A stretch of 17,535 nt of DNA from an uncultured Solirubrobacterales bacterium (GTDB lineage: Bacteria > Actinomycetota > Thermoleophilia > Solirubrobacterales > Solirubrobacteraceae). Shown in pieces: positions 1 to 6,752 of the stretch. The notes beneath the pieces were generated by a model, which saw only the letters and a program-made list of their open reading frames with translations, made no database searches and was not told where the DNA came from. The stretch spans positions 1 through 17,535 of the forward strand of contig CALJKH010000190.1 of the NCBI GenBank assembly GCA_937973575.1, given 5' to 3'. The position numbers and the translations under genes were made by a program. How positions within the stretch are numbered: position 1 is the stretch's first letter; each line of letters opens with the position of its first letter.

Positions 1-777
1 AGTGACACAGGCGAGTGGACTGTGACCAAGGACGGCGTTGTCTTCCCGAAGATCCAGCAGGCACTTTCAGCCAGCGGTCTCAACGTGATTGCAAACATCA
101 GCATCAGCTCAGTTGGTGGCGGCAGCGGCGCGCTGCCGAAGGACGGTGGCACTGCCTCAATGTCCTTCCCGGCACAGCTGAAGATCACGCTCCAGACAGA
201 GTCCGGCGCATTCCTGATCTCCGATTCCGCAGGTTGCTTCCTGCGCCCAATCGACTTCAGGCTCGCTGGTACTTATGACCCTGACACGAAGGTTCTGGCG
301 CTTGACCAAAACAACGTGCTGTTCCCGAAGACGAGCGCCGGCTGTGGATCACTCGGCTCCCTCTTCGATGCTCAGCTTGGCCTGCCACGCAACGACATCT
401 CACTGCACACCGAGTTCGCCGTAACTCAGAACGCAACAGTTGGCGCCTCGATCGCACGAGCATCACGTGGGGCAACCTCAGTTCCTGTCAGCTGCCCTGC
501 GGCTAACGCTTGCAGCGGCCAGCTCGTCGTCAGTACGGTTGGTCGCCGCGGTCGCAAGACGCGCATCTCAGGCGCCAAGTTCAACCTGCCCCGTGCCCAT
601 AAGGCCAACCTGTCGCTGAAGCTCAGCTCCAGCGTCCAGGCTGCCCTGAAGAAGGCCGGGGCAAAGGGCCTGCCGGTAGTAGTCGAGCTTTGGCCGACGC
701 ACTCAGGTAAGGCCACATCAGTCAAGCGGGTACGTCTCTACGACGGTTCAGCCAACAGGAAGGGAGGCAAGCGATGA
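1..777 (+). CDS. Secreted/surface protein, 3' end only (terminal beta domain plus tail)
   Basis: The reading frame is open from base 1, so the 5' end lies outside the window; an internal GTG at 22 is probably not the start. The 258 visible residues match the C terminus of the next gene's product in two blocks. The first (about residues 1-150) has the hallmarks G-C-F-L-R-P-I-D-F, L-F-P-K-T-S-A-G-C-G and L-G-L-P-R-N-D. The second (about residues 158-250) is a small beta tail beginning V-P-V-S-C-P with a second Cys nine residues later, and ends basic (GGKR). No membrane segment or sortase motif is visible at the C terminus. The stop overlaps the ATG of the next gene (ATGA), so the two are translationally coupled and probably act in the same extracellular structure. 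I do not recognise a named family and the function is unknown. The coding call is sure; the surface location is inferred from the paralogue. Confidence 0.85.
   Translation, partial: SDTGEWTVTKDGVVFPKIQQALSASGLNVIANISISSVGGGSGALPKDGGTASMSFPAQLKITLQTESGAFLISDSAGCFLRPIDFRLAGTYDPDTKVLALDQNNVLFPKTSAGCGSLGSLFDAQLGLPRNDISLHTEFAVTQNATVGASIARASRGATSVPVSCPAANACSGQLVVSTVGRRGRKTRISGAKFNLPRAHKANLSLKLSSSVQAALKKAGAKGLPVVVELWPTHSGKATSVKRVRLYDGSANRKGGKR
761..776 (+). promoter_or_regulatory. Ribosome binding site and ATGA coupling site of the giant surface protein
   Basis: AGGGAGG at 761-767 sits six bases before the ATG at 774. The ATG overlaps the upstream TGA (775-777). This fixes the start of the 1949-residue gene and predicts translational coupling to the upstream paralogue. 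Confidence 0.75.
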
Positions 778-3700
778 AGCGTTTCACCAACAAGACAAGC
801 GGCAGCCGCGGCTCCGCACGCAAGGCACTCAACAAGGCAGCGCTGATTGCCACCCTCAGCACGGTGGCAGCTATGGGATTCGCCCCTGGCACAGCTGACG
901 CCCGCCTGATCGCTAACCCGTCTGCTCCCGACTTTTATGGGCAGATCACCGGCGGCTACCTGCAGATTTACGGCAGCAACAACACCGTTCTCGGGCTTTC
1001 GCTCGACTTCCAGAACATTGGCCTCCCGTTCCCCTCCTTGCGAGGCACGGTTGATTCCGCGGGCAATGTCGTATTCCCGCAGAACCAGATCTCATTCGCT
1101 CCGATTCCGGTAGCGCTGGGAAGCGACACTGTCAACGTCGCCATCCAGCCGATGGCTAACTGGACAGGCAAGCTCAACCCGCTCACCGGCAGGGTGGACC
1201 TAGTTGCCAAGTTCCGGGTACAGGCGACTGGTGCAGCGCAGGGCTTCAGTCTTGGTGGCTCCTGCTACATCGGTTCATCAGGTAACCCGATCACTCTGAC
1301 CCTCTCAACGCATGTGGGCACAGCGCCTGCCACGACCGCACTTCGCGCGGTGGACATTTGGCCGGTCAGCGGCACCACCGCTGGCGGCCCGTATTCCGCC
1401 CAGGGTTACTCAGATGAAGCAGGCGTTTGGCCGGCAGGACCGTTCAACGACTTCCTTGGCAACAAGGACCGAGCAGCAGGAACTATGCGAATGGTGGACG
1501 ACACCCCGGTCATCCCAGCTGGTTCAGGCTGTGGTCCGCTCAGCCAGGCTGACGGCCCGCTCAACTCGCAGCTTGGACTTCCAAGCCAGGCAGGTAAGAG
1601 CCGTGCAGTTATTGACTTCGGCTTCGTGCCAGGTGGTTCGCGTACCGGCACGAACGCGTTCGTCAACAAGGGCGTGAACGCAAAGTTCTACGCACCCGGT
1701 CTTTCGACCAGCACATGGCCAGCAACCGAGATCCCTGAGATCCCAACCTCCGTGCCGCTCAGCTTGGACGGCTCGGGCTCTGTCTTCTATGCGGGCCCCA
1801 ACACTGGCGGGCGTTACCAATGGGACCTCGGAACCGGCACCTTCGGATCCTGGACCGATACGGCCACGCAGACAACGTCGTTTGCTGACACCGGCCTTAA
1901 GACCATTCGTCTGACGGCGCGTGATGCCGACGGCGACGTCACAACGAAGACTCACGTAGTCAACGTTGTTCAGTCATCCGACATCAGTGTTGCTACATCG
2001 GCACCTGAGTTCCGCGGCGGCTCGAACGGCACCTACACCTTCAATGTCACCAACAACTCAACTGAGCGGGCCAACACGCAGCCGATCACGCTTTCGGCAC
2101 CGCTACCAGCTGGCACGACATTTGTTTCAGCGTCAGGCAGCGGTTGGACTTGCAACAGCGCCGCAGCAGGGACGCTCAGCTGCACGCTTCCGACTGGCGC
2201 ACTTGCCGCAGGCGCCAGCTCCTCAGTCAACCTGACTGTTGCCGTCAGCCCGACTGCAGCAGCCAGCCTCGCCAACCATGTAAGTGTTAGCCAGATTGGT
2301 GACCCGAACAGCACTAATGACGCTGTGGACGGCACGACGACAGTCCGTAAGACAGACCTCGCCGTAACTGAGGCCGCCAATGGCAGCTTCACAGCCAATG
2401 GCGTATGGGGTTACAACGTTGGCGTTCATAACGCTGGCGATGCTCCGACTGTTGGCAACTCAACCGTTGTTGTCACCCTGCCTGTGGGCATGACCTACCG
2501 TGCCACAGGATCCGGTGGCACTGGTTGGACATGCTCGGCAGTGGCCTCCACCAACAACGTCAGCTGCGTCTACTCGGCAGTGATCGGGGCAGGCGGAGAC
2601 GCGCCAGCGCTCACAGTTCTTGGTCGAATCGCCAACAGCGTCAGCGGTGACGTTGCAAGCAGCGCAAGCGTGACGGCTCAGGGCGATTCCAATGCCTTCG
2701 ACGGTGCTGACAGCGCATCAGTAACCACCGGAGTCAGCGTGGTTCCTGACCTCGCCGTTTACGGCTCCCACTCGGGCACGTTCACGGTGGGCTCCACCGG
2801 CACAGTCACGTTCCGTGTTGACAACGAGTCCGTCCTTGACGCGACCAACCCGACAGCTCTTCAGTTCAACCTTCCGAATGGTCTTAAGGTCAGCTCAATC
2901 CAAGGCGGCGAAGGCTGGGACTGCTCAGCCACCTCCGTCGGCTCAAGCGCTGTTGACTGCTCGTTCGCCGGAACGATCGCTGCTGGTGCTAGCAGCACTA
3001 ACGTCGAAGTAACTGTTGCCGTAGGCCATGACGCCTACCCAAGCGCGACGGTTGCTCCTGCAATCAGCAACTCCGGTGACGGGTACGCCGCTAACAACAG
3101 CGGTTCAGACCAGCTCGGTGTCAGCAGGATTGACGTAAGCCTTACCCAGACAGTCGACCGCGCATTCAGCGTTGGTGTTGAGGGCGTTTACCGTATCGGC
3201 GTTAAGAACAATGGAACCGCAGCGACAGTGGGGGCAACCTCGGTTACCGCTTCCCTGCCCTCAAGCATCAGGTTCCGCACAGCCGCCGGCATTGGCTGGG
3301 ACTGTTCCGCGTCGAAGGCTCAAGAGCTCTCCTGCGCGCGTGACGCTGCCCTTTCTGCGGGTGAAGAGGCTGGCGGCATCACGCTCCGTGTTGATGTTCT
3401 CGACAAGGCCGGCGATGATGGCCAGGTTGACCTGACATCCATCGTCTCCACCGAACGGGACAACCCCTCAGTGGCAGGCGATTCGCCGGTATCAGGCAAT
3501 AACTCATCAGCTCTGAGCACCAAGGCTGTCGCCGTCGACCTCAACGTCAGCGTCCGGCACGCGATCGACTTCGTGGTCGGAACCCCGCAGAACGTCGTAA
3601 TCAAGGTTCGTAACGTCGGCACCTTCCCGACAGTCAAGGGCGAGACCGTAACGGTCAAGGACACCCTTCCGGCCGCATTCACTCCTGACATTGCCAACGT

Positions 3701-6623
3701 CTACACCAACCGCTCAGGTTGGGCATGCACCGCTGCCGGCCAGGTCGTCACATGCGTCCTCACGCCTGCTGACTCGCAGACCTCGGCTCTCGCGGTCGGC
3801 GCAACAGCTGCGATCGAAATTCCGGTCACGGCAGGTGATTCGTCAGCTAATGATTCGAACAACTCCGTTGAGGTTTCAACACTCAAGGATTCAAGCGCGG
3901 ATCGCAGCCCGAACAATGTCGCCACCGATTCGATCCATGTGAATCGGGTCAAGGTGGGCCTTTCGGCCTCACAAACAATCGCACCACGTGCGGGTGGGGT
4001 GGCTGAGGTCACTGCAAGCGTCCTCAACAGCGGAAGCTCAGCGACGGTTGGCCCAATCCAGGTCACGATTCCGCTCGCGGCTGGTACCTCATACCGCCCA
4101 TCAGGCTCCGTGACCAGCGGTTGGGACTGCTCAAGCGCAGGCGCGGGAACAAGTGTCGTTTGTGAGCGCGCAGCGGCAGTCGCTGTAGGCGCAAGCACAT
4201 CAACCCTCAAGATCCGCGAGAACATTTCGGCTTCAGCCCCAGATTCATGGAGCACCGCGGTAACTGCTTCAACAGCAACTGAGGCAGCTTCATACCTTGA
4301 AGACAACACAGTCACGCTCAGCCCAAGCCTTGAGAAGGTCAACCTTGAGCTCGTGAAGAGCCATGCCGGGGACAGCGTCAAGGCCGGTCATCGCGCAACC
4401 TTCCGCTACCGCGTTACCAACGTCGGCAACGTAACGAGCGGTGGAGTTATCCACATCACTGACACCGTCAACACGGTCTTCACCGGGCTGAAGGCAAGCG
4501 GTACAGGTTGGACTTGCTCAATCGATGGTCATCAGCTCGACTGCACCACCAGCGCAGCCGTTGCTGCTGGTGCGCGCACCTCGGATGTAACGCTCGGAGC
4601 CAACGTCCCAACTGAGGCGACGGGCATCTACGAGTCGTCCGAACTTGCGACAGTTGCCAATGCAGGCGATCCGTACCCAAGCAATGACGTTTCAGCTGAC
4701 CCAGCGCGCGTCGTAACCACAGAGGACCTTGCGCTCAGCGCAACCCTTGTCGGAAGCCCACGTGTAGGCGGTACCTTCTCAATCCACTACCGCGTGCGTA
4801 ACATCGGTGCTGAGACTGCTGATGGCAACCCAACCGCACGGATCACGGACAGCCTTCCCGCTGGCCTTGTTCCAGTCAGCTACGTGAGCGACGACTCATG
4901 GGAGTGTGACCTTGTTGATGCAAAGGTTGCCTGTGACCTGACTCAGCCGCTTGAGCCAGGCGCAGCCAGCAGTGTCACGGTCCGCGTCAGGGTTGACGGT
5001 GGAGTAGCTACGCAGAGCGCATCCCTGGCTCAGGTAGCTGCAGGTTCAACCACCCAGGATCCGAACAAGGCCAACGATCACGCGATCTCGATCTACAACG
5101 TGACCGGCGCAGACCTCGCTCTGACCGCGAACCTTGCCTCGGGTGCCTCGTTCAAGACTGGTAAGCCAACCAAGTTCATCATGAGCGTCAGCAACGTTGG
5201 CTCGGCCACCACAACTGGCCCAACCACGGTGACTATCCCGCTCACAAAGGGCGAGACCTTCGCTGACAACGGCGCCTACGGCACCGACTGGGACTGCCGC
5301 TTGATTGGCGAGGCCATCAAGTGCGACTACCCGAACTCACTTGCAGCAGGCGAGACATCGCCAACGGTGCAGGTGTCGGTCACGGCGGGCGAGGCAAACC
5401 TGCCATCGATTAGCTCGAGCTTCACTGTCTCGACTGAGGGGGATGAGAACAGCGACAACGACACGGTCACCCGTACCGATGACGTAGCCGACCTCACTCC
5501 TGAGCCGGACACGAACATCACTGATGGTCCTGCGATCTCCACGGCATCACGCTCAGGCCGGTTTACATTCGAGTCCAGCGACGATGAGTCAACCTTCGAG
5601 TGCCGCCTTGATTCAGGCGCTTGGGCGACCTGCGCCAGCCCTTACACAGTTAAGAGCCTCGCAGTAGGTCCGCATCAGTTCGATATCCGCGCAACCGGCC
5701 ACACCGGCAAGGTTGAGTCTGAGCCAGCATCGTTCATCTGGACAATCAAGTCCGGTAGCGGTGGTGTCCGCACTCCAATCGTTGCCACGATGAGCAGCGG
5801 TGAGATCCGGATCCCAGGCCTTGGCGCTGGTGGACTTCCGCTTCCAGCCGGTCAGCTCAGCCTTACCGGCGACGTTGGCGAGGACGGGTCGATTTCGATC
5901 CCAGCTACGGGCATCAAGTTCCCAGTGATCGAGCAGGCGATTGACGCTGCTGGCATCTCAGCCAACGCGAAGATCATCATCACCGCTTCAGCTGGTGGTG
6001 CAGGCACGCTCACACCGGGCGGGGGCGACGCTGACTTTGCCTTCCCAGCGAAGATCAAGCTTGAGGCAGCCCTTGCTGGCGGCCTTGTGCTCCTCGGCCC
6101 ATCGTCAGCTTGCTACCTGCAGCCGATCAACTTCAACATGCACGGTCACTACGACCATGACGCTGGCACGATCAGCCTGACTCAGGAGGGAATCACCCTT
6201 CCGAAGACGAGCCCAGGCTGTGGCGGTATCGGTGGCACCATCGATGGAGCTCTCAACCTTCCGCGCACCGACGTTGGCATCAGCGTTGACTTCACTATTG
6301 CTGGCGGAGTTAAGGTTGGCATCGCCAAGCCACAGGGCGGTAGCAGCGCAGTGACTGTTCCAGTTACCTGCAAGGGAATCGCAGCTGGCTGCGGCGGCAA
6401 GGTCGAGGTAGTCGGCACTGTCGGCAAGAAGTCAGTTGTCTTCGGTCGCAGTGTCTACCGACTCCGTAGCGGCAAGGGAGCCTCTGTCAAGGTTCCGCTC
6501 AGCAAGGATGCTCGGAAGCGGATTGCAAAGGCTGGCCGCAAGGGTATGCGCGTGACAGTTCGCGTCACGGCGGACGGTTCAAAGATCGTCCAGTCCCAGC
6601 GCAGCATCGTCCTTAGGAAGTAG
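774..6623 (+). CDS. Giant secreted multidomain protein with nine DUF11-type repeats
   Basis: The product has 1949 residues. A basic N region and hydrophobic core give a long signal peptide (about residues 1-43, cleavage near GTADA). Domains in order: a beta domain (about 57-308; Cys in GSCYIG and SGCG); a PKD-like domain (about 318-400; YQWDLG, FADTGLKTIRLTARDADGD); nine DUF11/CARDB-like repeats starting near residues 401, 527, 658, 786, 921, 1059, 1189, 1317 and 1446; an Ig-like domain (about 1576-1657; TFECRLDSGAWATC); a second copy of the N-terminal-type beta domain (about 1671-1845; SACYLQPINF, CGG...LNLP); and a beta tail (about 1846-1949). Each DUF11 repeat has a W-x-C followed by a second Cys after 8-11 residues. 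Such repeats generally form extended stalks, so an adhesive or structural role is likely. No LPxTG or C-terminal membrane helix is visible, so the attachment mode is unclear. The domain calls rest on recognised motifs; ligand and function are unknown. Confidence 0.93.
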   Translation: MKRFTNKTSGSRGSARKALNKAALIATLSTVAAMGFAPGTADARLIANPSAPDFYGQITGGYLQIYGSNNTVLGLSLDFQNIGLPFPSLRGTVDSAGNVVFPQNQISFAPIPVALGSDTVNVAIQPMANWTGKLNPLTGRVDLVAKFRVQATGAAQGFSLGGSCYIGSSGNPITLTLSTHVGTAPATTALRAVDIWPVSGTTAGGPYSAQGYSDEAGVWPAGPFNDFLGNKDRAAGTMRMVDDTPVIPAGSGCGPLSQADGPLNSQLGLPSQAGKSRAVIDFGFVPGGSRTGTNAFVNKGVNAKFYAPGLSTSTWPATEIPEIPTSVPLSLDGSGSVFYAGPNTGGRYQWDLGTGTFGSWTDTATQTTSFADTGLKTIRLTARDADGDVTTKTHVVNVVQSSDISVATSAPEFRGGSNGTYTFNVTNNSTERANTQPITLSAPLPAGTTFVSASGSGWTCNSAAAGTLSCTLPTGALAAGASSSVNLTVAVSPTAAASLANHVSVSQIGDPNSTNDAVDGTTTVRKTDLAVTEAANGSFTANGVWGYNVGVHNAGDAPTVGNSTVVVTLPVGMTYRATGSGGTGWTCSAVASTNNVSCVYSAVIGAGGDAPALTVLGRIANSVSGDVASSASVTAQGDSNAFDGADSASVTTGVSVVPDLAVYGSHSGTFTVGSTGTVTFRVDNESVLDATNPTALQFNLPNGLKVSSIQGGEGWDCSATSVGSSAVDCSFAGTIAAGASSTNVEVTVAVGHDAYPSATVAPAISNSGDGYAANNSGSDQLGVSRIDVSLTQTVDRAFSVGVEGVYRIGVKNNGTAATVGATSVTASLPSSIRFRTAAGIGWDCSASKAQELSCARDAALSAGEEAGGITLRVDVLDKAGDDGQVDLTSIVSTERDNPSVAGDSPVSGNNSSALSTKAVAVDLNVSVRHAIDFVVGTPQNVVIKVRNVGTFPTVKGETVTVKDTLPAAFTPDIANVYTNRSGWACTAAGQVVTCVLTPADSQTSALAVGATAAIEIPVTAGDSSANDSNNSVEVSTLKDSSADRSPNNVATDSIHVNRVKVGLSASQTIAPRAGGVAEVTASVLNSGSSATVGPIQVTIPLAAGTSYRPSGSVTSGWDCSSAGAGTSVVCERAAAVAVGASTSTLKIRENISASAPDSWSTAVTASTATEAASYLEDNTVTLSPSLEKVNLELVKSHAGDSVKAGHRATFRYRVTNVGNVTSGGVIHITDTVNTVFTGLKASGTGWTCSIDGHQLDCTTSAAVAAGARTSDVTLGANVPTEATGIYESSELATVANAGDPYPSNDVSADPARVVTTEDLALSATLVGSPRVGGTFSIHYRVRNIGAETADGNPTARITDSLPAGLVPVSYVSDDSWECDLVDAKVACDLTQPLEPGAASSVTVRVRVDGGVATQSASLAQVAAGSTTQDPNKANDHAISIYNVTGADLALTANLASGASFKTGKPTKFIMSVSNVGSATTTGPTTVTIPLTKGETFADNGAYGTDWDCRLIGEAIKCDYPNSLAAGETSPTVQVSVTAGEANLPSISSSFTVSTEGDENSDNDTVTRTDDVADLTPEPDTNITDGPAISTASRSGRFTFESSDDESTFECRLDSGAWATCASPYTVKSLAVGPHQFDIRATGHTGKVESEPASFIWTIKSGSGGVRTPIVATMSSGEIRIPGLGAGGLPLPAGQLSLTGDVGEDGSISIPATGIKFPVIEQAIDAAGISANAKIIITASAGGAGTLTPGGGDADFAFPAKIKLEAALAGGLVLLGPSSACYLQPINFNMHGHYDHDAGTISLTQEGITLPKTSPGCGGIGGTIDGALNLPRTDVGISVDFTIAGGVKVGIAKPQGGSSAVTVPVTCKGIAAGCGGKVEVVGTVGKKSVVFGRSVYRLRSGKGASVKVPLSKDARKRIAKAGRKGMRVTVRVTADGSKIVQSQRSIVLRK
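942..1697 (+). other. N-terminal copy of the unnamed terminal beta domain
   Basis: This encodes about residues 57-308 of the giant protein. The opening (G-G-Y-L-Q-I-Y-G ... L-P-F-P-S-L-R-G-T-V-D-S-A-G) parallels the opening of the C-terminal copy (S-G-E-I-R-I-P-G ... L-P-L-P-A-G ... G-E-D-G). The closing SGCGPL ... LGLP block parallels CGGIGG ... LNLP there and CGSLGS ... LGLP in the upstream gene. It is longer than the other copies because of an insert between the two Cys motifs. The homology is my reading by eye. Confidence 0.55.
1974..5486 (+). repeat. Nine tandem DUF11-type coding repeats, about 390 bases each
   Basis: Repeat starts lie near 1974, 2352, 2745, 3129, 3534, 3948, 4338, 4722 and 5109. 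Each encodes about 120-135 residues: an entry resembling D-L-x-[VL], a central N-x-G segment, a P-L-P-x-G-like turn in most copies, then W-x-C...C and an A-x-G-[AE] turn. The protein repeats are diverged (no near-identical DNA blocks noticed), which suggests old duplication. Repeat 8 has SWEC and repeat 9 DWDC in place of GWxC. Confidence 0.8.
5784..6308 (+). other. C-terminal copy of the unnamed terminal beta domain
   Basis: This encodes about residues 1671-1845 of the giant protein. Aligned by eye with the truncated upstream gene, it shares F-P-x-I-x-Q-A, F-P-A-x-[IL]-K, A-[CG]-C-[FY]-L-x-P-I-[ND]-F, L-P-K-T-S-x-G-C-G and L-x-L-P-R-[TN]-D in the same order. It is followed in both proteins by the same tail (V-P-V-[TS]-C ... 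A-x-K-x-G). This is direct evidence of paralogy between the adjacent genes. Confidence 0.65.
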
Positions 6624-6633
6624 AAGCTTGATT

Positions 6634-6665
6634 AGGCGCGGGATCTCGATTGGGATTCCGCGCTT
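6634..6665 (+). terminator. Probable terminator hairpin after the giant surface protein
   Basis: GCGCGGGATC (6636-6645) pairs with GATTCCGCGC (6654-6663) over ten positions with one G-U pair and an 8-base loop. Flanking bases extend the stem slightly. Only a short TT follows, so it is not a classic U-tract terminator, but it sits 12 bases after the stop and before an independent gene. Confidence 0.55.
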
Positions 6666-6713
6666 AGTGACGCAAACAACCGCGCTTCCGTGCATTATGT
6701 GTACGGGAGCGTT

Positions 6714-6752
6714 CACTTAGTAAGTCAAGAAAGAACCATGGAGAGACGAATG
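6714..6752 (+). promoter_or_regulatory. Leader of the CocE-type hydrolase: palindrome plus ribosome binding site
   Basis: The leader holds an 11-base palindrome ACTTAGTAAGT (6715-6725). GGAGAGACGA then precedes the ATG at 6750. The same GGAGAGAC pattern precedes the secreted-protein gene start at 13130. This favours 6750 over the in-frame ATG at 6738 and the GTG at 6690. No convincing -35/-10 pair is visible; GTGACG at 6667 and CATTAT at 6693 are too far apart. Confidence 0.45.

Noticed and set aside
3701..4381. Long open frame (226 codons) on the minus strand inside the giant surface gene
   Set aside because: It lies wholly within the repeat region of a clear plus-strand gene, has no recognisable domain and arises from the codon bias of the repeats.
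1974..5486. Regular repeats that could suggest a CRISPR or satellite array
   Set aside because: The period is about 390 bases, in frame and conserved only at protein level; these are domain repeats.
6690..6749. Upstream GTG (6690) and ATG (6738) starts for the CocE-type hydrolase
   Set aside because: They add residues before a normal signal peptide, and the best ribosome binding site (GGAGAGACGA) serves the ATG at 6750.
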